This document shows positions 1 through 6,468 of a stretch of 7,988 bases of DNA, piece by piece. The position numbers and the translations under genes were made by a program. The stretch comes from Rhizobacter sp. (lineage in GTDB: Bacteria; Pseudomonadota; Gammaproteobacteria; Burkholderiales; Burkholderiaceae), in the NCBI GenBank assembly GCA_014379885.1, contig JACMKW010000342.1, positions 1 to 7,988 on the forward strand, written 5' to 3'. The notes below the pieces were generated by a model. It was not told where the DNA came from and did no database searches. It saw nothing but the letters and a program-made list of their open reading frames with translations. Every line of letters starts with the position of its first letter. The first letter of the stretch is position 1.

Positions 1-687
1 AGCTACAGCCACATCCTCTTCGCAGCAACAGCCGCCGGCAAGAACATCGCCCCGCGCGTGGCCGCCAAGCTCGATGTCGGCCAGATCAGCGACATCACCA
101 AGGTGATCAGCCCCGATACCTTCGAGCGCCCCATCTACGCCGGCAACGCCATTGCCACGGTGCAAAGCGCTGACAAGGTGAAGGTCATCACCGTGCGCAC
201 CACCGGCTTCGACCCGGCAGCGGCAACGGGTGGCAGCGCCGCCGTTGAAACAACGACAGCCGCGGCCGACAACGGCAAGTCCAAGTTCATGGGCTCGGAG
301 ATCGCCAAGAACGACCGCCCCGAGCTAACCGCCGCCAAGATCATCGTCTCGGGTGGCCGCGCATTGGGCAGCAGCGACAAGTTCAACGAAGTGCTCACGC
401 CGCTGGCCGACAAGCTCGGTGCCGCACTCGGTGCCAGCCGAGCTGCGGTGGATGCGGGCTATGCCCCCAACGACTGGCAGGTCGGGCAGACCGGCAAGAT
501 CGTGGCACCTCAGCTGTACATCGCCGCAGGCATCTCGGGTGCCATCCAGCACCTGGCCGGCATGAAGGACAGCAAGGTGATCGTGGCCATCAACAAAGAC
601 CCCGAGGCACCGATCTTCTCGATCGCTGACTACAGTCTGGAAGCCGATCTCTTCACCGCTGTGCCGGAGTTGGTGAAAGCGCTGTAA
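1..687 (+). CDS. etfA: Electron transfer flavoprotein alpha subunit (EtfA/FixB), 5' end missing
   Basis: EtfA pairs with EtfB in a cytoplasmic FAD heterodimer. It takes electrons from acyl-CoA dehydrogenases and passes them to ETF:ubiquinone oxidoreductase. The reading frame is open from base 1, so the gene begins upstream; 228 residues are visible of a usual length of about 310, and the GTG at 58 is internal. The FAD-binding C-terminal domain is complete: GGR at 352-360, [10 protein letters not shown] near 430-459, QVGQTGK at 478-498 and GISGAIQH at 532-555. [11 protein letters not shown] and the closing PELVKAL follow. These are the family signature blocks, and the ending matches betaproteobacterial EtfA as I remember it. 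[10 protein letters not shown] has Ser where Gly is usual, a minor change. etfB and perhaps an acyl-CoA dehydrogenase probably lie upstream. The next gene follows after 80 bp with no visible terminator, so co-transcription is possible. Confidence 0.97.
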   Translation, partial: SYSHILFAATAAGKNIAPRVAAKLDVGQISDITKVISPDTFERPIYAGNAIATVQSADKVKVITVRTTGFDPAAATGGSAAVETTTAAADNGKSKFMGSEIAKNDRPELTAAKIIVSGGRALGSSDKFNEVLTPLADKLGAALGASRAAVDAGYAPNDWQVGQTGKIVAPQLYIAAGISGAIQHLAGMKDSKVIVAINKDPEAPIFSIADYSLEADLFTAVPELVKAL

Positions 688-757
688 GTAACTAGACACC
701 CGCGAGACACCACCCCGGCAGAAATCCAGGCAGGCTTGCAAGACCGACCAACACCCC

Positions 758-762
758 AGGAG
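758..762 (+). promoter_or_regulatory. Ribosome binding site of the class II aldolase gene
   Basis: AGGAG sits five bases before the ATG at 768. It supports that start over the ATG at 824, which lies in another frame. No convincing -35/-10 pair is visible in the 80 bp after etfA. Confidence 0.75.
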
Positions 763-767
763 ACACC

Positions 768-1541
768 ATGACAGCAGCTACGTTGGACATTCCTTCCATC
801 CGCCATCAGGTTTCTCCCGAAGAGTGGCAAACGCGTGTCGACCTGGCCGCCTGCTACCGCCTGGTGGCGCTCTTCGGGTGGGACGACCTCGTCTTCACCC
901 ACATCTCGGCGCGCGTGCCCGGCCACCACGACCAGTTCCTGATCAACCCCTACGGCTTGTTCTTCGACGAGATCACCGCGTCGAGCCTGGTCAAGGTGAA
1001 CGAGCAGGGCGCGCCGATGATGGAGACGAAGTTCGACGTCAACCCTGCCGGCTTCACGATCCACAGTGCGGTGCACGAGGCGCGGCCCGAGGTCGGCTGC
1101 GTGCTGCACACGCACACGCTGCACGGCACGGCGGTGTCGGCGCAGAAGCGCGGGCTGCTGGCGCTGTCGCAGCATTCCACCTTCCCGCTCAACTCCATCG
1201 CGTACCACGACTATGAAGGCGTGGCCCTGCGCGATGACGAGAAACCGCGTCTGGTGAAAAGCCTGGGCACGGCCAACAGCCTCATCCTGCGCAACCACGG
1301 CCTGCTCACCTGCGGCCGCACCATCGCCGAAGCCTTTAGCAATATGTACCAGCTCGAAACCTCCTGCCGCATGCAGATCCTGGCGCAGTCGGGTGGCGTG
1401 GAGTTGAACGAGTTGCCGCAGTCGATGATCGACCTGAACCGCGAACAATCGAAGGCCGCCACCAAAGGCAAGGGCGCCAACCTCGTCTGGCCGGGCCTGT
1501 TGCGAAGGCTTGATCGCCGCAACCCGGGGTACGACGCTTAA
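768..1541 (+). CDS. Class II aldolase/adducin family protein
   Basis: This 257-residue cytoplasmic protein has the class II aldolase/adducin fold (PF00596), the family of L-fuculose-phosphate aldolase (FucA) and L-ribulose-5-phosphate epimerase, which use a divalent metal to stabilise an enolate. The metal ligands are visible: H114 and H116 in HTHTLHG, and H177 in LRNHGLLTCG. The stretch TKFDVNPAGFTIHSAVHEARPEV (residues 87-109) precedes them. By my alignment the catalytic acid of FucA (Glu73) falls on Gly95, which is common in the adducin-like branch, so phosphosugar aldolase chemistry should not be assumed. Length is normal. It lies 30 bp upstream of a 2-hydroxyacid dehydrogenase, suggesting a coupled step on a short oxo or hydroxy acid. 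The substrate is unknown. The family is certain; the specific reaction is not. Confidence 0.93.
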   Translation: MTAATLDIPSIRHQVSPEEWQTRVDLAACYRLVALFGWDDLVFTHISARVPGHHDQFLINPYGLFFDEITASSLVKVNEQGAPMMETKFDVNPAGFTIHSAVHEARPEVGCVLHTHTLHGTAVSAQKRGLLALSQHSTFPLNSIAYHDYEGVALRDDEKPRLVKSLGTANSLILRNHGLLTCGRTIAEAFSNMYQLETSCRMQILAQSGGVELNELPQSMIDLNREQSKAATKGKGANLVWPGLLRRLDRRNPGYDA

Positions 1542-1571
1542 GAGAGCGACGTTCAAGAAAAAAAGGAACCC

Positions 1572-2498
1572 ATGGCCATCCTGGTGCTGTCGAACCCCTT
1601 ACCGTCGGCACCCTTTGCCGCAGCCCTGCGCCAAGCGGCTCTTGGCACCCCCGTCTGGACTGAGCAAGACAACCCACCGCCCGAGGCGGTGGAGGCCATC
1701 CTGGCCTGGCGCATGAAGCCCGGCATCCTGCCGCGCTACCCCAACCTGCGCGTGCTGTGCTCCACCGGCGCGGGCGTCGAGAAATTGCTGGTCGACGACC
1801 TGCCCGAGCACGTGCCGCTGACCCGCGTGGTCGACCCGATGCAAGGCATCGAGATAGCGCAATACGTCGTCGCCCAGACGCTGCGCTTCACGCGCGACAT
1901 GGCGCTCTACGCCGAACAACAGGCGCATGCCGAATGGGCGCGCCACCCGGTGCGCACCGCCGTGCGCTGCCGCGTTGGCGTGATGGGCCTGGGAGCAGTC
2001 GGCCAAGCCATTGCGCGTGCGTTTCTGCCCCTGGGCTACCCGGTGGGCGGCTGGAGCCGCACGCCGCGCGAGGTGCCCGGCGTGGCCACCTTCGCCGGCA
2101 ATGACGAGCTGCCGCAGTTCCTCTCGCAAGCCGACATCCTGGTGTGCGCGCTGCCGCTCACCGGCGAGACACGCGGCCTGCTCAACCACCACACGCTGGC
2201 GCAGTTGCCGCGCGGTGCCTTCGTCATCAACGTGGGCCGCGGCGAGCAGTTGGTCGAGCCCGACCTGCGCGCGCTACTCGACGGCGGCTACCTCGCAGGT
2301 GCCGCGCTCGATGTGTTCGAGCGCGAGCCGCCGCCCCCCGACAACTGGGTGTGGTCGCACCCCCAGGTGGTGGCCACGCCGCACATCGCCGCACAGGCTT
2401 CGTTCGACACGGTGGCGCAGCAGTGCGTAGACGCGCTGTGCCGCGCCCGCGACGGGCTGCCTCAACCGCTGGCGGTGAACCGAAGCGCAGGCTACTGA
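1572..2498 (+). CDS. ghrA: Glyoxylate/hydroxypyruvate reductase A-type D-2-hydroxyacid dehydrogenase
   Basis: This 308-residue enzyme should reduce glyoxylate to glycolate and hydroxypyruvate to D-glycerate, or a related 2-oxoacid, using NAD(P)H in the cytoplasm. The length is close to E. coli GhrA (about 312). Visible features are the Rossmann motif GLGAVG at residues 139-144 and WSRTPR at 161-166, whose Ser-Arg after beta-2 favours NADP(H). The catalytic triad of the D-2-hydroxyacid dehydrogenase family is present: Arg223 in NVGRGE, Glu252 in DVFEREP and His271 in ATPHIAA. An AAGGA-like ribosome site at 1563-1567 lies just before the ATG. The gene starts 30 bp after the aldolase and is probably in the same transcript. 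GhrA-type calls are often broad, so another short 2-oxoacid is possible as the true substrate. No damage is seen. Confidence 0.9.
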   Translation: MAILVLSNPLPSAPFAAALRQAALGTPVWTEQDNPPPEAVEAILAWRMKPGILPRYPNLRVLCSTGAGVEKLLVDDLPEHVPLTRVVDPMQGIEIAQYVVAQTLRFTRDMALYAEQQAHAEWARHPVRTAVRCRVGVMGLGAVGQAIARAFLPLGYPVGGWSRTPREVPGVATFAGNDELPQFLSQADILVCALPLTGETRGLLNHHTLAQLPRGAFVINVGRGEQLVEPDLRALLDGGYLAGAALDVFEREPPPPDNWVWSHPQVVATPHIAAQASFDTVAQQCVDALCRARDGLPQPLAVNRSAGY

Positions 2499-2504
2499 AC
2501 ACCC

Positions 2505-2536
2505 ACGACTCACACGACAACGACACCAACAACGAC
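2505..2536 (+). repeat. Four ACGAC pentamers in a C/A-rich leader
   Basis: ACGAC occurs at 2505-2509, 2514-2518, 2520-2524 and 2532-2536 in the short spacer before the serine hydrolase gene. The spacer is rich in C and A and poor in G and T, so its RNA is probably unstructured. It may only be low-complexity leader sequence that keeps the ribosome site accessible. Confidence 0.4.
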
Positions 2537-2541
2537 AGGAG
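2537..2541 (+). promoter_or_regulatory. Ribosome binding site of the serine hydrolase gene
   Basis: AGGAG with a nine-base spacer to the ATG at 2551 fixes the start. That start gives a complete lipoprotein signal peptide, which independently supports it. Confidence 0.75.
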
Positions 2542-2550
2542 ACAAGCACG

Positions 2551-3837
2551 ATGACACGCCCCTTCCCCCTCAACCGCCGCACCCTGCTTGCCACATTCGG
2601 CATCTCGGCCCTGATGCTCGCCGGCTGTGCCAGCACAGGCGGTTCGGCACGCCCGCCGATGAATGCCGCGGCGCTTCAAAAGCTCGACGACGTTGTCACC
2701 CGCGACACCGCCGCCGGCCGCCTGCCGGGTGCGGTGATGCTCGTCTACCGCGATGGCAAGGTGGTGCACGAGAAGGTGATCGGCCAGCGCGACCCGCAGG
2801 CCGCAGCGCCCATGGCAGCGGACAGCATCTTCCGCATCTACTCCATGACCAAGCCCATCGTCTCGGTCGGCTTGATGATGCTGGTGGAAGACGGCAAGGT
2901 GCAGCTGAGCGACCCCATTTCACGCCACCTGCCCGAGTTCAAGGACCTGAAGGTCGGCGTGGAGAAGAAAGACGCCGCCGGCAACGCGGTGCTCGAGCTG
3001 ACACCTTCGCCACGCGTTCCCACCGTGCAAGACCTGCTGCGCCACACCTCGGGCCTGACCTATGGGGTGTTCGGCAAGTCGCTCGTGAAGTCTGAGTACC
3101 TGAAGGTCGACATCCACAAGAATGCGTCCAACAACACCGAGCTCTCCAGGAAGCTCGCCTCCCTGCCGCTGGCCAACGTGCCCGGCAGCACCTGGGAGTA
3201 CAGCCGCTCCACCGACCTCATCGGCTCGTTGATCGAGCGCGTGTCGGGCCAGACGCTGGGTGTGTACTTGCAGCAGCGCATCCTCGGCCCGCTGGGCATG
3301 AAGGACAGCGGCTTCTCAGTGCCAGCCGAGAAGCTCGCGCGTTTGGCGCAGCCCTTCAAGCTCGACCCTGACACCAAGCAGCCAGTGACGCTGATCGATG
3401 TGACCAAACCGCCGGTGTTCGAGTCGGGCGGGGGCGGCATGGTGTCGACTGCGGCCGACTACCTGCGTTTTGCCCGCATGGTGCTCAACGGCGGCGAGCT
3501 CGACGGCGTGCGCCTGCTCTCCGCCAAGACAGTGGAGTCGATGACGAGCGACCACCTCGGCCCCGACATCATCCGTGCCAGCCGCGTGCCCGGCGTCAAC
3601 ACCGGCTACCTGCCCGGCCCGGGCTTCGGCTTTGGCCTCGGTTTTGCGGTGCGCCTCGCACCCGGTGAATCCGCCAGCGCCGGCAGCGTGGGTGAAGCCA
3701 ACTGGGGCGGCCTGGGCGGCACCTACTTCTGGATCGACTCGCGCGAGAAGCTGATCGCCATCTGGATGATGCAGGCGCCTGGGCAGCGCGAGTACTACCG
3801 CGGCGTGTTCAAAAACATGGTGTACGGGGCTTTTTGA
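2551..3837 (+). CDS. Lipoprotein serine hydrolase, beta-lactamase/EstB-like family
   Basis: This 428-residue protein belongs to the serine beta-lactamase-like family (PF00144: class C beta-lactamases, DD-peptidases and EstB-type esterases). The N-terminus has basic residues, the pair R9-R10 in NRRTLLA, a hydrophobic stretch, and the lipobox LAGC with Cys26 as the predicted acylated residue. Ala27 follows rather than Asp, so an outer-membrane location is likely. The catalytic SxxK is S98-M-T-K101 in YSMTKPI. The second motif is Y217-S218 in WEYSRSTDLIGSLIE. The third-motif region is WGGLGGTYFWID at residues 385-396, replacing KTG as is usual in EstB-like enzymes. HTSGLTYG at 165-172 is also typical. 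The most likely activity is a periplasmic esterase or lactone/amide hydrolase; true beta-lactamase activity is not indicated. It begins 52 bp after ghrA. The substrate is unknown. Confidence 0.93.
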   Translation: MTRPFPLNRRTLLATFGISALMLAGCASTGGSARPPMNAAALQKLDDVVTRDTAAGRLPGAVMLVYRDGKVVHEKVIGQRDPQAAAPMAADSIFRIYSMTKPIVSVGLMMLVEDGKVQLSDPISRHLPEFKDLKVGVEKKDAAGNAVLELTPSPRVPTVQDLLRHTSGLTYGVFGKSLVKSEYLKVDIHKNASNNTELSRKLASLPLANVPGSTWEYSRSTDLIGSLIERVSGQTLGVYLQQRILGPLGMKDSGFSVPAEKLARLAQPFKLDPDTKQPVTLIDVTKPPVFESGGGGMVSTAADYLRFARMVLNGGELDGVRLLSAKTVESMTSDHLGPDIIRASRVPGVNTGYLPGPGFGFGLGFAVRLAPGESASAGSVGEANWGGLGGTYFWIDSREKLIAIWMMQAPGQREYYRGVFKNMVYGAF

Positions 3838-3844
3838 TCGCGTT

Positions 3845-3917
3845 CCGTTCGGGCTGAGCCTGCTCAAGCCCAGCGTGCAGCTCGGTGCAAGCACTTCGAC
3901 AGGCTCAGTGCGAACGG
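3845..3917. repeat. Inverted pair of REP-like dispersed repeat units
   Basis: CCGTTCGGGCTGAGCCTG at 3845-3862 faces CAGGCTCAGTGCGAACGG at 3900-3917. The arms pair over 18 bases with two mismatches and enclose about 37 bases. The core CCGTTCNNNCTGAGCCTG recurs near 6371-6496 in this window, and I know it as a dispersed intergenic repeat in Burkholderiales and related genomes. The right unit continues outward as CACTTCGA (3892-3899), matching the family's TCGAAG end; the left unit has CTCAAG there, a scrambled version. It lies just after the hydrolase stop codon, so it can fold as a 3' hairpin that stabilises or ends the upstream mRNA. No T-run follows. Confidence 0.85.
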
Positions 3918-3946
3918 ACGTTGACGTCCATCGTCAGTAGAACAAC

Positions 3947-3950
3947 GGAG
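3947..3950 (+). promoter_or_regulatory. Ribosome binding site of the substrate-binding protein gene
   Basis: GGAG lies eight bases before the ATG at 3959 and supports the start that gives a normal signal peptide. Confidence 0.65.
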
Positions 3951-3958
3951 ACAACCCG

Positions 3959-5167
3959 ATGAAACTCAAGACACTCGCACTCGCCGCCGCATTCACCTGC
4001 ACTGCCGGCGCGCAAGCCCAAGGCATTTCCGACGACAAAGTGAAGATCGGCCTGATCCTCGACATGTCGGGTCTTTACTCCGACATCACCGGTACCGGCC
4101 TGGCCACCGCGGTGAAGATGGCGGTTGAAGACTTCGGCGGCAAGGTCAACGGCAAGCCGATCGAAGTGCTGGTGGCCGACCACCAGAACAAGGCCGACAT
4201 CGCCGCCAACAAGGCGCGAGAGTGGTACGACGTGGAGAAGCTCGACGCCATCCTCGACGTGGCCGCCAGCGCGCCGGCGCTCGCGGTGGCGGCGGTCGCG
4301 AAAGAGAAGAACAAAATCGCAGTCTTCTCGTCGCCCGGCGCTTCGCGGCTCACCAACGAGGCCTGCACGCCTGTCACCATCCACTACACCTACGACACCT
4401 ACGCGCTGGCCAACGTGACCGGCGCGGCGGTCGTGAAGAACGGCGGCGACACCTGGTTCTTTCTCACCGCCGACTATGCCTTTGGCTCGGTGCTGGAGAA
4501 AGACACCACCGACGTGATCAAGGCCGGCGGAGGCAAGGTGTTGGGCTCCGTGCGCCACCCCTTGAGCGCCTCCGACTTCTCGTCGTACATGCTCAAGGCC
4601 CAGGGCTCGGGTGCCAAGATCATCGGCCTGGCCAATGCCGGTGGCGACACCATCAACTCGATCAAGGCCGCGAAAGAATTTGGCCTCACCAGCTCGGGCA
4701 AGCAGCAGTTGGCGGGCTTGCTGATGTTCATCAACGACATCCACAGCCTGGGCCTGCCCGCCACACAAAACATGATGCTGAGCGCCGGCTTCTACTGGGA
4801 CATGAATGCCGAAACGCGTGCCTGGTCACGCCGCTACTTCGAGCGCATGAAGAAGATGCCCAACATGGCGCAAGCCGGCGCCTACTCGGCCACGCTGCAC
4901 TACCTGAACGCCGTCAAGGCCACCGGCACCGACGAAACCGGCGCGGTGATGGCCAAGATGAAGTCCACGCCCATCAACGACATGTTCGCCAAGAACGGCC
5001 GCATCCGCGAAGACGGGCGCATGGTGCACGACATGTATTTGTTCCAGGTGAAGACGCCGGCCGAATCGAAGAACCCGTGGGACTACTACAAGCTCAAGGA
5101 CACGGTGCCTGGCGATAAAGCCTTTACGCCGTTGGCTGCCAGCGCCTGCCCCTTGGTGAAGAAGTAA
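3959..5167 (+). CDS. ABC transporter periplasmic substrate-binding protein, branched-chain amino acid (LivK) type
   Basis: This 402-residue exported protein is a type I periplasmic binding protein (Peripla_BP_6). The family delivers amino acids, amides or aromatic acids to a LivHMGF-type importer. Residues 1-20 are a signal peptide ending in AQA, with probable cleavage before Gln21. The mature N-terminus, DKVKIGLILDMSGLYSDITG, is the standard first strand and ligand loop. VADHQNKADIAANKARE, FSSPGASRLTNEAC and LTADYAFG (169-176) are also typical. C136 and C397 are the only cysteines in the mature chain and could form a disulfide. No permease or ATPase gene is present here, so it either uses a transporter encoded elsewhere or belongs to a system outside the window. 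Such orphan binding proteins are common next to catabolic genes in Burkholderiales. The ligand cannot be read from sequence; its neighbours suggest an aromatic or other cyclic acid. Confidence 0.93.
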   Translation: MKLKTLALAAAFTCTAGAQAQGISDDKVKIGLILDMSGLYSDITGTGLATAVKMAVEDFGGKVNGKPIEVLVADHQNKADIAANKAREWYDVEKLDAILDVAASAPALAVAAVAKEKNKIAVFSSPGASRLTNEACTPVTIHYTYDTYALANVTGAAVVKNGGDTWFFLTADYAFGSVLEKDTTDVIKAGGGKVLGSVRHPLSASDFSSYMLKAQGSGAKIIGLANAGGDTINSIKAAKEFGLTSSGKQQLAGLLMFINDIHSLGLPATQNMMLSAGFYWDMNAETRAWSRRYFERMKKMPNMAQAGAYSATLHYLNAVKATGTDETGAVMAKMKSTPINDMFAKNGRIREDGRMVHDMYLFQVKTPAESKNPWDYYKLKDTVPGDKAFTPLAASACPLVKK

Positions 5168-5176
5168 CCCCCATCG

Positions 5177-5280
5177 CCGTCATTCCCGCCCTTCGATACC
5201 TCAGGACAGACCGGGCTTCGCCCGAGCGGGAATCCAGCATCGCGGCACATCGTGGATTCCCGCTTTCGCGGGAATGACGG
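5177..5280. repeat. Nested dRS3-like (ATTCCC N8 GGGAAT) intergenic repeat element
   Basis: The spacer between the binding-protein and cyclase genes is almost wholly palindromic. A perfect 13-bp terminal inverted repeat, CCGTCATTCCCGC (5177-5189) and GCGGGAATGACGG (5268-5280), encloses a perfect 11-bp one, GCGGGAATCCA (5226-5236) and TGGATTCCCGC (5253-5263). The right unit, 5256-5275, is exactly ATTCCC-N8-GGGAAT, the neisserial dRS3 pattern; similar units occur in other proteobacteria. The left unit is stretched by about 35 bases that include a diverged REP-like unit and a small GGGC/GCCC hairpin (5212-5224). It starts 9 bp after one stop codon and ends 24 bp before the next start. The RNA would fold strongly and could attenuate or end transcription. 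Confidence 0.85.
5189..5214 (-). repeat. Diverged REP-like unit inside the dRS3-like element
   Basis: CCCTTCGATACCTCAGG and the following ACAGACCGG resemble the reverse complement of the REP-like unit at 6469-6496 (CCCTTCGACAAGCTCAGG then GCGAACGG). One gap and a few substitutions separate them. It occupies the extra length of the left dRS3-like unit. The match is partial, so this is a tentative call. Confidence 0.5.
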
Positions 5281-5304
5281 CAAATCAAACCTGGAAGCGA
5301 ATCC

Positions 5305-6360
5305 ATGAGCTCATCCACCCGCTGGAAGCAGCGCCCTGAAGGCTCCACCTGGGGCGACTTCGGCCCCGACGACCAGCTCGGCCGGCTCAACCTGCTGACG
5401 CCTGAGAAGGTCAAACAAGGTGTGGCCGAAGTGAAAGAGGGCCTGTCGTTCGGCCTCAGCCTGCCACTCGACTACCCCGGTGGTGCGCGGCTCAACCCGC
5501 GACGCAACCCACCGCGCTTGAGGCCCACCGACCTCGACGGCGACCCGTTCATGAACATGCCGATGCGCCGCTTCGACGCACGCTTCACCGACGTGGTGTG
5601 TGACGACCAGGTCAACATCACGCTGCAGTACTCCACCCAGTGGGACACCTTTGCCCACGTGGGCTCCTGGTTCGACGCCGATGGCGACGGCGAACCGGAG
5701 AAGGTCTACTACAACGGCTACCGCGCGCACGAAGACATCCTCGGGCCCGGTGACCTGAAGCTCGCTTCATGCCCCTGCGGTGCCGAAGGCGGCTCGTACG
5801 CCATGAAGCTCGGGGTCGAGACCTTCGCAGTGAAGGCGATCCAGGGCCGCGGTGTGCTGGTGAACTTGCGTGCCCATGTGGGCGACACCCGCGAGCGTGT
5901 GGGCTACGAGCGGCTGATGCAGATCCTCGATGCCGACAAGGTTCAGGTGGAAAAGGGCGACATGCTGCTCTTCTACACCGGCTTCGCCGACCTGATCATG
6001 GGCATGGACCGCCAGCCTGACATGAAGGTGCTCAACAAGGCGTGTGCCGCACTCGACGGCCGCGACGAACGCCTGTTGCAATGGATCACCGACAGCGGCG
6101 TGGCCGCGCTGATCGCCGACAACTACGCCGTCGAGGCCTACCCGGCACGGCCGGCCGAAGGCGATGACCCGCGCGCCGCGCTGCCGCTGCACGAGCACTG
6201 CCTGTTCAAGCTGGGCGTGCCGCTGGGCGAGCTGTGGTGGCTCTCTGACCTGGCGGCCTGGCTACGCGCCAACCAGCGCTCGCGCTTCCTGCTCACGGCG
6301 CCGCCGCTGCGTCTGCCCGGTGCGGTGGGCTCGCCGGTCACTGCCGTCGCCACGGTGTAG
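5305..6360 (+). CDS. Cyclase family protein (PF04199, kynurenine formamidase-like hydrolase)
   Basis: This 351-residue cytoplasmic protein belongs to the metal-dependent cyclase family, whose members hydrolyse amides or rings (kynurenine formamidase, isatin hydrolase). It is longer than kynurenine formamidase (about 210) and fits the larger subfamily. Residues 13-31, with GSTWGDFGPDDQLGRLNLL, are a typical N-terminus. The HxGTHxDxPxH metal motif appears as Q108-Y-S-T-Q112-W-D114-T-F-A-H118: the Asp and last His remain, and two His are Gln. VYYNGY follows at 135-140. RGVLVNLRAH (182-191), GDMLLFYTGF (218-227), LHEHCLFKLGVPLGE (295-309) and the LSDLA segment complete the fold, with H296/H298 and E309 as likely C-terminal ligands. 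An acidic insertion, D124-A-D-G-D-G, follows the motif. GGAAG at 5293-5297 precedes the ATG. The substrate is unknown; ring or amide hydrolysis before CoA ligation fits the context. Confidence 0.9.
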   Translation: MSSSTRWKQRPEGSTWGDFGPDDQLGRLNLLTPEKVKQGVAEVKEGLSFGLSLPLDYPGGARLNPRRNPPRLRPTDLDGDPFMNMPMRRFDARFTDVVCDDQVNITLQYSTQWDTFAHVGSWFDADGDGEPEKVYYNGYRAHEDILGPGDLKLASCPCGAEGGSYAMKLGVETFAVKAIQGRGVLVNLRAHVGDTRERVGYERLMQILDADKVQVEKGDMLLFYTGFADLIMGMDRQPDMKVLNKACAALDGRDERLLQWITDSGVAALIADNYAVEAYPARPAEGDDPRAALPLHEHCLFKLGVPLGELWWLSDLAAWLRANQRSRFLLTAPPLRLPGAVGSPVTAVATV

Positions 6361-6370
6361 TCTTGTGCCC

Positions 6371-6397
6371 CCGTTCACCCTGAGCCTGTCGAAAGGC
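6371..6397 (+). repeat. REP-like dispersed repeat, unit 1 of 3
   Basis: CCGTTCACCCTGAGCCTGTC followed by GAAAGGC lies 10 bp after the cyclase stop codon. It pairs with the inverted unit at 6417-6442: of the first 23 positions, 20 match, and the three mismatches are the variable bases 7-9. Confidence 0.88.
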
Positions 6398-6416
6398 TAG
6401 CGCCGTGACGCGCGCC

Positions 6417-6442
6417 GGCTTCGACAGGCTCAGCCCGAACGG
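6417..6442 (-). repeat. REP-like dispersed repeat, unit 2 of 3, inverted
   Basis: GGCTTCGACAGGCTCAGCCC then GAACGG is the reverse-oriented copy, forming a hairpin with unit 1 over a loop of about 20 bases. A short TTTT at 6446-6449 follows, so the hairpin might weakly terminate transcription after the cyclase gene. Confidence 0.88.
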
Positions 6443-6468
6443 CGCTTTTCGAGTCGCCTCTACCTCAA

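Noticed and set aside
630..1556. Open frame of 308 codons on the - strand opposite the aldolase
   Set aside because: It covers a conserved + strand gene and extends into etfA; there is no domain or ribosome site to support it.
2842..2853. SxxK hydrolase as an antibiotic-resistance beta-lactamase
   Set aside because: The SMTK motif is shared with EstB-type esterases; the KTG motif is replaced by a WGGLGGT block and a lipobox is present, so resistance is not supported.
3921..3949. TTGACG as a -35 box for the binding-protein gene
   Set aside because: Seventeen bases downstream there is no -10-like hexamer, and that position overlaps the ribosome binding site.
3998..4000. Cys14 of the binding protein as a lipobox cysteine
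   Set aside because: The preceding residues A-F-T do not fit a lipobox, and a normal signal peptidase I site (AQA before Gln21) follows.
3905..4768. Open frame of 287 codons on the - strand opposite the binding protein
   Set aside because: Antisense shadow of a well-supported gene; composition is biased and no family is recognisable.
5212..5224. CGGGCTTCGCCCG as an intrinsic terminator
   Set aside because: The five-base-pair stem is followed by no T-run, and it lies inside a larger repeat element.
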